Shown: piece by piece, positions 45,742-53,143 of the stretch
Numbering within the stretch: position 1 is the stretch's first letter
Layout of the letters: every line of letters begins with the position of its first letter
Source: JBGSUZ01 sp963677505
GTDB lineage: Bacteria; Bacillota; Clostridia; Peptostreptococcales; Acidaminobacteraceae
Length of the DNA stretch: 64,000 bases
Reading direction: 5' to 3'
Assembly (NCBI GenBank): GCA_963677505.2
Contig: CAXXWB010000039.1
Span: 60,319 to 124,318, forward strand
Position numbers and translations under genes: made by a program
Notes under the pieces: model-generated
Database searches by the model: none
What the model was told of the DNA's origin: nothing
Seen by the model: the letters and a program-made list of their open reading frames with translations, nothing else

Positions 45742-47034
45742 GTGGAACCAGAGGGTATATGGCAGATTGCTTTACTCTTACTTTTAGTACTTTTTTCTGC
45801 CCTTTTTTCAGCAGCAGAAGCTGCATTTAGATCCATTAGTCCCTTAAGGCTAAATCAAGCCTTTGATGAGGGCGATTTAAAGCTTGCCAGTGGTGTTAAG
45901 CTTATTCAATCACCCGAAAAGCTTCGAGGTGTACTTTTGGTAGGAGACAACATTTTCAATATCTGTGCTGTGGCACTGGCAACAATATACATATTGGATG
46001 GTAGCATAAATACCTATCCGATTCTTCTATTTTTAATTCTCGGCGTATTTTTAATTATCTTTGGAGAGATCGTTCCAAAATCTCTAGGTTCTTTGTATCC
46101 TATCCTGATGATTCAAAAACTCAGTCCACTAATAGCCCTACTTAGTGTCATATTTTCGCCCATTATCCTCTTAATGCTTTGGATCAACAGTTTCTTTATT
46201 TTATTGGTTGGTGGCAACCCCGATAACAGCAAACCATTTATTACAGAAGAAGAATTGATGAACTACGTCAACGCCAGTCATGAAGATGGGGTTCTCGAAG
46301 TTGAAGAAAAGAAAATGATTTATAACGTGGTGGAATTTGGTGATATTGAAGTTTCTCAAATCATGACGCCGCGAACCGATATTATTTCAGCACCTATAGA
46401 TGCAGACTACGACACCCTATACCAACTCTTTAAATTGGAGCAGTTTAGCAGAATTCCTATTTTTGAAGAAAACATAGATCATATTGTTGGCATTCTCAAT
46501 ATAAAGAAGTGGATGTTTTTCGAAGGGGACAATCAGACTTTCCAAATTAAGGACTATATGAGACAACCTTTTATTACCTACGAATCTAAAAAAACTGCAG
46601 ATTTATTCAACGAAATGCGTCAAAGCAAACACCAAATGGCTATTGTTTTAGATGAGTACGGTGGTACCGCAGGTCTTGTCACCTTAGAAGATTTAATAGA
46701 AGAAATTGTCGGCGATATAGACGATGAGTTTGACGATGAAATTTCAGACATTTCCACTTTAGAGCCAAACACCTACTTGATTCAAGGGTCCACACACCTA
46801 AGCGATATCAATGATCAAATAGGTCTAAATCTTACCTCAGAAGATTTTGATTCCATTGGTGGATTCATCATTGGTGTACTGGGTAGATTGCCTGAATCTG
46901 GAGAGTCTCTTGAATTTGAAAACTTAAATATTACGGTTTTAGATGTTGAGAAAAACAGGATTGGCCAAATAAAAATCTTTGTCAATCAACCTGAAAACGA
47001 AAATGAAGGGGCTGTTGCAAATCTAGAAATCTAG
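45742..47034 (+). CDS. CNNM/HlyC-CorC family membrane protein, 3' end replaced by an IS
   Basis: 430 residues. A DUF21 membrane domain (about 1-150) has four hydrophobic stretches and the EIVPKSLG motif. It is followed by a CBS pair (ISQIMTPRTDI near 205, AIVLDEYGGTAGLVTLEDL near 300) and a transporter-associated C-terminal domain (about 350-420). Such proteins take part in Mg2+ or Co2+ efflux. The start is GTG, with AGGAG eleven bases upstream. The last eight codons and the stop (GAVANLEI) lie inside the left end of an IS1182-type element. Joining the flanks gives NENE-FSPF and a stop, so only a few residues changed and the protein is probably active. Confidence 0.88.
   Translation: MEPEGIWQIALLLLLVLFSALFSAAEAAFRSISPLRLNQAFDEGDLKLASGVKLIQSPEKLRGVLLVGDNIFNICAVALATIYILDGSINTYPILLFLILGVFLIIFGEIVPKSLGSLYPILMIQKLSPLIALLSVIFSPIILLMLWINSFFILLVGGNPDNSKPFITEEELMNYVNASHEDGVLEVEEKKMIYNVVEFGDIEVSQIMTPRTDIISAPIDADYDTLYQLFKLEQFSRIPIFEENIDHIVGILNIKKWMFFEGDNQTFQIKDYMRQPFITYESKKTADLFNEMRQSKHQMAIVLDEYGGTAGLVTLEDLIEEIVGDIDDEFDDEISDISTLEPNTYLIQGSTHLSDINDQIGLNLTSEDFDSIGGFIIGVLGRLPESGESLEFENLNITVLDVEKNRIGQIKIFVNQPENENEGAVANLEI
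47008..47022. repeat. Left terminal inverted repeat of the IS
   Basis: GGGGCTGTTGCAAAT, complementary to 48878-48892 except at the last base. Confidence 0.85.
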
Positions 47035-47170
47035 AGGAGTAACAGCTCCTTTTTCGTAAATATTGATAGGTCTTATGTTGGGCTTTCTGATTGTTCGACT
47101 GTACTTTTGCTTCACCTCATATTTGGGACGCACTTAAATAAGCTTATTCTAAATTTTACTTGCTTTAGAA

Positions 47171-48760
47171 TTAGGCTGTTTTTTTATACTCTATTATACC
47201 TGTTTGATTCTTGAGTATTTTAACGTGGAGCTTATTTAGATTCATTCCAATCGCCACTAGTGCTAGGTCGGATACAATCTTTTTCATGCCTTTATGCCTA
47301 AATCGATCATATTTCAGTCCGTCTTTTAGCTTTGAAAACATTCCCTCGGCTTGTATTGAACGATTCATTCGTTGTTTGATACCCTCTGAGGTTTTTATGT
47401 TGTGGTTGGATTCTTCCCTGTATTTTTCAAATGCGGGTGAAAACTGAAATCTTTTCGATATACCGCCTTCTAACTTCTTACTTTTGATACACTGACTATT
47501 ATAAGGACATTCAGCGCACTCAAAACAACCGTAAGAATGAAGTATATCCTTGTAGCCTGACTCGTATGTCCTTGTTCTATCTTTGAGTCTCACTAACTTT
47601 TTGCCCATTTTGCAGACATAAGCGTCTTCAGCTTCAAGGTAGGTCATATTTTCTCGTTTTCCGATGTCTGACTTTGATTTCTTACTTTTAGCAGTCTCGT
47701 AGTTTGATGGTTTTATATATGGCTTTAATCCTTTTTTATTCAAGTAGTCATAGTTTTCAACACTTTCATAACCTGCATCCGCCACGATGTTTTCTAGATG
47801 CTTCCCATATGCAGGGCTCATCTGCTCTAAAAAAGGTTTCAAAGTATGCAGGTCGTTACTCTTCTGACTGCCCATCACTCCAACGATAAAAGCGCCACTT
47901 GAAGCTAGTTGTATGTTATAGGCGGGCTTAAGCTGACCGTTCATCATGTGATCTTCTTTCATTCGCATGAAAGTTGCATCGTGGTCTGTTTTCGAGTAGC
48001 TATTTCGATTTCCCATGATATTTAGGTGTTCTTCATACTTTTCTAGTTTGTTAATCACATCTTCAAAATACTCATAGTCGCGTTGATGCTGAGTTTTTCG
48101 TTTTCCTATACCATGAACAAATACGATTTTACTTTGAGTACATATATTTCGGATGCTGTTAAAATGTCTTTTTACAGACTTCATGACATCATTCAGACTG
48201 CTGTCTTCTGGCAAGCTGAGTTCTTCAATGAGTCGCTGTACCAGTTTCATCTGGTGCTTCTCAACAGTCTTACGCCAAACAAAGGTATAGCGTCCAGAAA
48301 TGGCTTCAATCTTCGTGCCATCGATATAGAAATTTTTTAGATCAACGTGTCCTTCTTGAAGCAAAATCTCAACAAACTGGGTCAATAAATCTGACGAAAC
48401 CGCTTCTAAAGAATTGCGGAAACGATTGATGGTCGTGTGATCTGGTGCTTTGTTGCATTGAAGTAAAAAATGTCCTCTCGTATCATAAGTACAAAAATCT
48501 TCAATCTTTCGGCAGGAATAAACGCCTTCACTGTAACAAAATAGAAGGACTTTTAACAAGATAATTGGGTCAACAGCTGGCTTTCTTCCCAAGGTGGAGT
48601 AGGTGCATAAAATAGAACTTAAATTCATCTCCTCAACGATATTGCACACCAACCGAACTTTACTATCTCTAGGAATATAAGTTTCCACATCAAATTGCAT
48701 TTTGAGTTGCAATGTGTGATGATTCTGAGTAAAATTGATATGAGTTAGATTGTTCGTCAT
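47171..48760 (-). CDS. IS1182-family transposase
   Basis: 529 residues from the ATG at 48760; a GTG at 48778 in the same frame is less likely. The N-terminal part (RKPAVDPIILLKVLLFCYSEGVYSCRKI, HTTINRFRNSL) is typical of IS1182/IS5-like transposases. DDE candidates are Asp in FYIDGTKIEA, Asp in VADAGYES and Glu in IQAEGMFSKLKDG. A Cys pattern CFECAECPYNSQC lies between. The frame is unbroken, so the element may be active. Confidence 0.92.
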   Translation of the reverse strand: MTNNLTHINFTQNHHTLQLKMQFDVETYIPRDSKVRLVCNIVEEMNLSSILCTYSTLGRKPAVDPIILLKVLLFCYSEGVYSCRKIEDFCTYDTRGHFLLQCNKAPDHTTINRFRNSLEAVSSDLLTQFVEILLQEGHVDLKNFYIDGTKIEAISGRYTFVWRKTVEKHQMKLVQRLIEELSLPEDSSLNDVMKSVKRHFNSIRNICTQSKIVFVHGIGKRKTQHQRDYEYFEDVINKLEKYEEHLNIMGNRNSYSKTDHDATFMRMKEDHMMNGQLKPAYNIQLASSGAFIVGVMGSQKSNDLHTLKPFLEQMSPAYGKHLENIVADAGYESVENYDYLNKKGLKPYIKPSNYETAKSKKSKSDIGKRENMTYLEAEDAYVCKMGKKLVRLKDRTRTYESGYKDILHSYGCFECAECPYNSQCIKSKKLEGGISKRFQFSPAFEKYREESNHNIKTSEGIKQRMNRSIQAEGMFSKLKDGLKYDRFRHKGMKKIVSDLALVAIGMNLNKLHVKILKNQTGIIEYKKTA

Positions 48761-48783
48761 AAAATAATTATAACTCACCAGAG

Positions 48784-48800
48784 CTGGCTCTTCGAGCCAG
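48784..48800. promoter_or_regulatory. Hairpin just before the transposase start
   Basis: CTGGCTC / GAGCCAG around TTC. In the transposase message it would lie just upstream of the start region and could reduce translation. Confidence 0.5.
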
Positions 48801-48817
48801 TTCTAAACATTTATAGA

Positions 48818-48863
48818 ATAAAAATGACCTGTGACAAATCAAATGATTTGCTACAGGTCATTT
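48818..48863 (-). terminator. Insulating terminator inside the IS right end
   Basis: A 19-base imperfect stem (AAATGACCTGT...CAAATC) followed by five T residues on the minus strand, upstream of the transposase. It would block transcripts entering from the neighbouring minus-strand genes and so limit transposition. Confidence 0.7.
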
Positions 48864-48877
48864 CTTATTGGGGGCTA

Positions 48878-48892
48878 TTTTGCAACAGCCCC
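48878..48892. repeat. Right terminal inverted repeat of the IS
   Basis: Complement of the left end; also forms a small hairpin with the inner GGGGCT at 48871-48876. Confidence 0.85.
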
Positions 48893-48903
48893 TTTTCTCC
48901 TTT

Positions 48904-49203
48904 TTAAGTCTCAATTTTTATATGGGCCCCATCTGAAGAATGGACTTCTACCAACACAAGACCACTCTTGACACTGAGTCCGTGCATGGCTTCTCTTAAC
49001 TCGGCAAAATCTAAAGCCTCTAAATATTCAAGGATTTTTTCTTCGTCTCTAGCTCTATTTCCATTTTGATTATTTTCTTTATCTCTATGCTTCAGACCCA
49101 TTTTAAACCAAGACTTTCTCACAGCAAGATTCACTAAGATATGGTATGGCAATATGAGACGAAAGCCTTTCTTAGACTCCGATTCTTTTATGACTATTTT
49201 CAT
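48904..49203 (-). CDS. Small paralogue of the SHOCT-like stress protein
   Basis: 99 residues, soluble and basic. FRLILPYHILVNLA, then AELREAMHGL, then GLVLVEVHSSDGAHIKIE line up with the second half of the next upstream gene (VKINLPINFVKGIL ... DVAEMMDVIM ... RLVDVETANGDLVIVEIA). It looks like a tandem duplicate lacking the helical N-terminus. Its stop now overlaps the presumed old end of the converging CNNM gene, beside the IS. Function unknown; probably acts with its neighbours. Confidence 0.7.
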   Translation of the reverse strand: MKIVIKESESKKGFRLILPYHILVNLAVRKSWFKMGLKHRDKENNQNGNRARDEEKILEYLEALDFAELREAMHGLSVKSGLVLVEVHSSDGAHIKIET

Positions 49204-49211
49204 AGTGCCTC

Positions 49212-49667
49212 CTAGGCAATTTCAACAATTACAAGGTCGCCATTTGCCGTTTCCACATCTACCAATCGACCTGTTAAATCATTTTCTATGGCTGCCATAA
49301 TTACATCCATCATTTCAGCCACATCTACGCCTTCTAGCTGTTCAGCATGAATCATCGGCAATTTACCTGTGACTTTTAAAATCCCTTTAACAAAATTGAT
49401 TGGCAAGTTGATTTTAACTCTGTCTCCATCGCCACTTAGGACTCTGATTTGAAGGAATTTTTCGCCTTGCACCCCTTTGAAGTCATTTCTCATAAAGGCT
49501 TCCTTGTCAAAATTTGCTCCTGCTTCCTTAGAAACTTCTTCATAAACAGCTTCTACAGTACTACCTCTATCGTCGTTTTTAAGGGCCTCAATAAGCATTG
49601 CTGCTTGCTCAGAATTTAATTTACCCTCTTCAACCATTTTTAATATTCTTGAAATCTCTTCTTTCAT
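49212..49667 (-). CDS. SHOCT-like domain protein (YvlB/LiaX-related)
   Basis: 151 residues from the ATG at 49667 preceded by GGGAGG. The N-terminal helical unit EISRILKMVEEGKLNSEQAAMLIEAL is the SHOCT-like motif found in YvlB and LiaX. The C-terminal domain has the LPINFVKGIL and VETANGDLVIVEI strands. Related proteins belong to envelope-stress operons of Firmicutes. It lies between a DUF2089 gene and a shorter paralogue, eight bases from the latter. Confidence 0.75.
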   Translation of the reverse strand: MKEEISRILKMVEEGKLNSEQAAMLIEALKNDDRGSTVEAVYEEVSKEAGANFDKEAFMRNDFKGVQGEKFLQIRVLSGDGDRVKINLPINFVKGILKVTGKLPMIHAEQLEGVDVAEMMDVIMAAIENDLTGRLVDVETANGDLVIVEIA

Positions 49668-49680
49668 GTTATAGCCTCCC

Positions 49681-50106
49681 TTACTTATTTTTAAGTTTTT
49701 CAACGGCTTCTTCAGGAGTGATTAACCCCTTTTCAAGTTGGTCCAAGACTGTCTGTCTATAAAGAACTGCGTCTTCATTGTCTCTTGACTTTGTCTTCTC
49801 ATCTGTGTTCTTTTTCTTACGTTCTATATTATTCTGGGTGTCTTTCACGTCGCTTAACATTTCAATCACCTGATCCAACTTCGTGCGCACAGTTGGATAA
49901 GAGATATTCAATTCCTTTTCAACATCTTTAATATTCCCTCTGCATAAGATGAACACTTCTACAAATTCAAGTTGCTCTCTGGTTAAATGCATGATTTTGG
50001 GAAAATCAAAGGTGTTTTCAATTTGTGTACCGCAGTGTTGGCAGGTCAGCTTAACCGCCTTTAACTGATGGGTACATACAGGACATTTTGTTAAAACATG
50101 TATCAT
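49681..50106 (-). CDS. DUF2089 protein, zinc ribbon plus HTH-like
   Basis: 141 residues. A zinc ribbon (CPVCTHQLKAVKLTCQHC) leads to a helical HTH-like region typical of DUF2089 (LTREQLEFVEVFILCRGN, EKELNISYPTVRTKLDQVI), a charged linker, and a C-terminal SHOCT-like helix pair (LDQLEKGLITPEEAVEKLKN). It is the first gene of the operon and probably its regulator. A 15-bp inverted repeat abuts its promoter and would suit autoregulation. Confidence 0.85.
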   Translation of the reverse strand: MIHVLTKCPVCTHQLKAVKLTCQHCGTQIENTFDFPKIMHLTREQLEFVEVFILCRGNIKDVEKELNISYPTVRTKLDQVIEMLSDVKDTQNNIERKKKNTDEKTKSRDNEDAVLYRQTVLDQLEKGLITPEEAVEKLKNK

Positions 50107-50130
50107 AAAGCACCTCCTTCTTACATTTTT

Positions 50131-50159
50131 AATATACTACTACACATTCATTAAGTCAA
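50131..50159 (-). promoter_or_regulatory. Promoter of the DUF2089 operon
   Basis: TTGACT (50154-50159) and TATATT (50131-50136), 17 bases apart, 25 bases before the coding start. Confidence 0.75.
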
Positions 50160-50160
50160 T

Positions 50161-50208
50161 ATATAAATTAATAATATCAATATTATAATTAACATTATTA
50201 ATTTATAT
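50161..50208. repeat. AT-only inverted repeat next to the DUF2089 promoter
   Basis: ATATAAATTAATAAT (50161-50175) is exactly complementary to 50194-50208. A second pair, TAATATCA / TGATATTA (50172-50179 with 50211-50218), overlaps it. The repeat starts one base upstream of the -35 box, a position suited to an operator. Confidence 0.65.
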
Positions 50209-50253
50209 GCTGATATTAATGATTTTACACTTTAATTTTTGCTATTAGAACCT

Positions 50254-50287
50254 AAAAAAGCTACCCAATAAAATGGCAGCTTTTTTT
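50254..50287 (-). terminator. Terminator of the rtcB-recX operon
   Basis: AAAAAAGCT / AGCTTTTTT with an inner CC/GG pair, T-run on the minus strand, 26 bases after the recX stop. Confidence 0.85.
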
Positions 50288-50313
50288 AACAAATGTAAGT
50301 TCACAATATTTTC

Positions 50314-51003
50314 TTATTCGTCCCAGTCCTGATTTTCAAAACTTTCACGGCATTCTTTCTTCAACTGATTCATAACACGACGAACCACATCCGAAGCAAA
50401 TCCTTTTCTTGCAATAAAACCATAAACTTTTGCATAGCCTTTTTGATCTAAAGTACCCACGCTCTCCAGCTTTCGAGATGCGTATTTCAGTGCTTCTTCG
50501 AACTCTTTATCCCCGTCAGCCATTTTTTCAGTCACTTCTCTCACCAAATCATTAGAGATACCATGACGCTTGAGTTCTTGTTGAATTCTGTACCGTCCCC
50601 ATTGGCTTTGTTTCATTTCATAAAAGTAAGCAGCATAGCGCAAATCACTTAGAAAATCATTTTCTAAAAGCCTGTCAATGGCAAGGTCAATAGAACGAGG
50701 CGAAAATTCATAACCCTTTAGCTTTTTTCTACAGTCATACACACTTACCGTACGCATCAGTGCAATTCTAAGACCATATTGGTAAGCCATCTTTTCATCA
50801 TCGGCTTCTAAAATGGACTTTGTGTCCTCTGGTGTTAGGTTTTTACCCTTATCCAATTTAAATTCAAAGACCAAATCCACATGGCAACTAAAAGCGTATA
50901 CCAAATCCAAATGGATATTGATGCGGTCTTTTCGCTTTTTCTGTATATCCATTTTTGTAATTTCGCCGCTGAATATTTCAACGTTTTGATTGAATTTGCT
51001 CAT
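50314..51003 (-). CDS. recX: Regulatory protein RecX
   Basis: 229 residues of three-helix repeats: AYQYGLRIALMRTVSVYDCRKKL, then DLAIDRLLENDFLSDLRYAAYFYEMKQSQWGRYRIQQELKRHGIS, and a final repeat ending VVRRVMNQLK. RecX binds RecA filaments and limits recombination. The N-terminal 55 residues precede the usual domain, as in Bacillus RecX. It follows rtcB directly (TAATATG), an unusual pairing of DNA-repair control with RNA ligation. Confidence 0.92.
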   Translation of the reverse strand: MSKFNQNVEIFSGEITKMDIQKKRKDRINIHLDLVYAFSCHVDLVFEFKLDKGKNLTPEDTKSILEADDEKMAYQYGLRIALMRTVSVYDCRKKLKGYEFSPRSIDLAIDRLLENDFLSDLRYAAYFYEMKQSQWGRYRIQQELKRHGISNDLVREVTEKMADGDKEFEEALKYASRKLESVGTLDQKGYAKVYGFIARKGFASDVVRRVMNQLKKECRESFENQDWDE

Positions 51004-51004
51004 A

Positions 51005-52210
51005 TTACCCCTTTACGACCAATACCGACCTTAACTCTTTTATGATATTGACCAAATCTTGCTGTTGGGCCATCACAAAGGAGATATCTTTATAGGCAAA
51101 TCGAGATTCGTCGGCAATTAAACTATTGACCGGTGTTCCCAAACTGACTTCCAAAGCTTTGAGGTCTTCTAATACCTCTTCTTTACTGTGTACTTTAAGG
51201 GCTTGTTTTCTGCTAAAATGTCTTCCCGCACCATGAGAGCAGGATTCAAAAGATTGGAGTTCCCCTTTGCCCTCTACAATATAAGAAGCCGTTCCCATAG
51301 CCCCTGGTATAATGCCGAGTTCTCCACGACCCGCTCTTATAGCTCCTTTTCTATGTACCCATACAAGCTCGCCATAATGAGTTTCAAGAGCTGCGTAATT
51401 GTGGTGAACATTTAAAATATCTTCAAAAATCACCTGTTCAAAGTTTTCGTTCAAAACATTTTGAACTTGTGACATCATAATTCTTCTGTTTTCTGATGCA
51501 AATTTCATAGCCAGATTCATCCACAAGAGATAAGCTTTCCCCATGGGATGTTCTACCGGCAAATAAGCCAGCTTTTGTTTTTGAAACTTTTTATCCCCTG
51601 TCTTTTTACAATACTGGGTAGCTTTTTCATCAAAATGTTGCGCTACTGAATAACCAAAATGTCGAGACCCTGAATGAATCATAATACCCAAAAGACCCTC
51701 TTTGTCTTTTTGTATTTCTATAAAATGATTCCCGCTACCAAGTGTTCCTAATTGATATTTAGCATTTAGCATTTCATCCATCAACATTTTTTGAGGCGCC
51801 AACTCAACTTCATGAGTCTTTAAAAAATCATCGATTTCTATACTCTCAATAGCCATATCCCTTTTTGAAAAGCCTAAAGGAACAGCTGCCATTATTTCTC
51901 GAATAAGCTTCTGTCTTGTTTTTTCATCTAATGAATTAACAGAAATATTAGTTTGGCAATAGGCAATGCCGCAGCCAATATCAACGCCGACAGCATTGGG
52001 TATTATATGATCTTTTAATGCAATTACCCCGCCAATAGGCATGCCAAAACCCTGATGGGTGTCTGGCATTAACGCCACCCACTGGTGTAAAAACGGCAAA
52101 TTGGATAAATTAATACTCTGTTGAAAACAGACGTCATCGATTTGGTTTTCACTTTCCAACCATACCTTGATGGGCAATTTTTGATGACTGGCATTAAATA
52201 TCTCAAACAT
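51005..52210 (-). CDS. rtcB: RtcB-family RNA ligase
   Basis: 401 residues from the ATG at 52210 after GGGGTGA. ALMPDTHQGFGMPIGGV, NAVGVDIGCGIAY (metal Asp and Cys), LGSGNHFIEIQ, HSGSRHFGY, HHNYAALE and the guanylylation region RAGRGELGIIPGAMGTASYIV with SHGAGRHFSR are all present. RtcB joins RNA 2',3'-cyclic phosphate or 3'-phosphate ends to 5'-OH ends using GTP. No archease or RtcA gene is nearby. It is the fourth gene of a five-gene operon. Confidence 0.93.
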   Translation of the reverse strand: MFEIFNASHQKLPIKVWLESENQIDDVCFQQSINLSNLPFLHQWVALMPDTHQGFGMPIGGVIALKDHIIPNAVGVDIGCGIAYCQTNISVNSLDEKTRQKLIREIMAAVPLGFSKRDMAIESIEIDDFLKTHEVELAPQKMLMDEMLNAKYQLGTLGSGNHFIEIQKDKEGLLGIMIHSGSRHFGYSVAQHFDEKATQYCKKTGDKKFQKQKLAYLPVEHPMGKAYLLWMNLAMKFASENRRIMMSQVQNVLNENFEQVIFEDILNVHHNYAALETHYGELVWVHRKGAIRAGRGELGIIPGAMGTASYIVEGKGELQSFESCSHGAGRHFSRKQALKVHSKEEVLEDLKALEVSLGTPVNSLIADESRFAYKDISFVMAQQQDLVNIIKELRSVLVVKG

Positions 52211-52223
52211 GTTGGTCACCCCA

Positions 52224-52970
52224 CTATTTAGGCTGAGTCACTTTAATCTCGATCCAATCTATTTGCATTTCATGGCCTGTATAAAAACCATATGGGTGCA
52301 TAAAAATTCTTACCAGGGAATCACTCGGCCTGTAGCCTTTAAGGACCATGAGCTTTCCACCATTGTTATAGGTAATTCTGCCTGTGTTACAGTCGAAAGT
52401 GAATGTCTCTTCAAACCATTCGTCAAAGATAGGGTCTCCAAGGGCATAATTGTCTGTGGTTTCCCAATCTGGTACCAAGAGTCTAAAATTATGATTCCCT
52501 GGGCGTTTAGAATTTTTGTCCGCCGAATGGACGTACTCCATCAGCATCAAACTCTCCCCAAAGTTCTTATACCAAAGTTTGTCAATCATTTGAGGCTTGA
52601 CCGTTCTTTGGTTCGTTTGAATTAGGCTAAACCCACCTGTGAACTGGTCATTGCCATAATGTAATTTAACCCTTCGCTTAATAGTAATCAAAGAATTGGA
52701 TTTTAACTCAATAGGCTTTGACAACAAAAAAGGTCCTTTGTCTGTTTCTGTTACTCTTGCTGTTAGAATACCGTCTTTTACAGAAACGCCTTTTTCAGTA
52801 GGAAGACCCGTTCCCCACTCTCCCACGTACCACATTTCTTTATCAATACTGTCGAAATTTTCCATCAAATAAAAATCTGTTTTATCTGTACTTCCCATTT
52901 GTTTAAAAAATATAAAAGCGCCTGCGATGGCTACGATGCCAACAATTAAACCGATTTTCTTAACAGCCAT
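52224..52970 (-). CDS. Membrane-anchored protein with a lectin/glucanase-like fold
   Basis: 248 residues. An N-terminal anchor (about 5-22) is followed by FYLMENFDSIDKEMWYVGEWG and alternating beta strands, ending in MQIDWIEIKV. The opening FDS...W and final DWIEI are typical of GH16/LamG-like concanavalin folds, but I see no ExDxxE catalytic motif, so binding rather than hydrolysis is likely. It faces outside the cell. GGAGGG precedes the ATG. It lies between the miniprotein and rtcB. Confidence 0.65.
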   Translation of the reverse strand: MAVKKIGLIVGIVAIAGAFIFFKQMGSTDKTDFYLMENFDSIDKEMWYVGEWGTGLPTEKGVSVKDGILTARVTETDKGPFLLSKPIELKSNSLITIKRRVKLHYGNDQFTGGFSLIQTNQRTVKPQMIDKLWYKNFGESLMLMEYVHSADKNSKRPGNHNFRLLVPDWETTDNYALGDPIFDEWFEETFTFDCNTGRITYNNGGKLMVLKGYRPSDSLVRIFMHPYGFYTGHEMQIDWIEIKVTQPK

Positions 52971-52982
52971 CTTTTGACCCTC

Positions 52983-53081
52983 CTAAAGTGATAATGCACT
53001 ACCAATAAACGCTGTTACTGTAGACAATACCAACATAACGATAATAGTAATGGCAATTACTTTTCTTGTTTTTTGATTCAC
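52983..53081 (-). CDS. 32-residue membrane miniprotein (Prli42/DUF4044-like)
   Basis: A GTG start preceded by AAGGAGGG opens a 32-residue frame: a basic start (NQKTRK), one hydrophobic helix (VIAIT...STVTAFIG) and a short polar end, then TAG. The stop lies inside the ribosome site spacing of the next gene. Size and layout fit the tiny conserved Firmicutes membrane proteins such as Prli42, which anchors the Listeria stressosome, or DUF4044. The assignment rests on size and pattern only. Confidence 0.7.
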   Translation of the reverse strand: MNQKTRKVIAITIIVMLVLSTVTAFIGSALSL

Positions 53082-53143
53082 GCTCTAACCCTCCTTAAGA
53101 TAATATCTATTTAATTTAACACTATTGCTTCTTAAATTTAACG

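Larger units (their letters stand above)
47008..48892. mobile_element. IS1182-family insertion sequence, about 1.88 kb
   Basis: It is bounded by inverted repeats GGGGCTGTTGCAAA at the left (47008-47021) and its complement at the right (48879-48892); AA/TT outside may extend them by two bases. It carries one intact transposase gene on the minus strand. I see no clear target duplication. The left end supplies the last codons of the CNNM gene. Two strong hairpins precede the transposase. The element looks complete and recent. Confidence 0.88.

Noticed and set aside
47211..48340. Several plus-strand frames inside the IS
   Set aside because: They are shadows of the transposase gene and lack ribosome sites.
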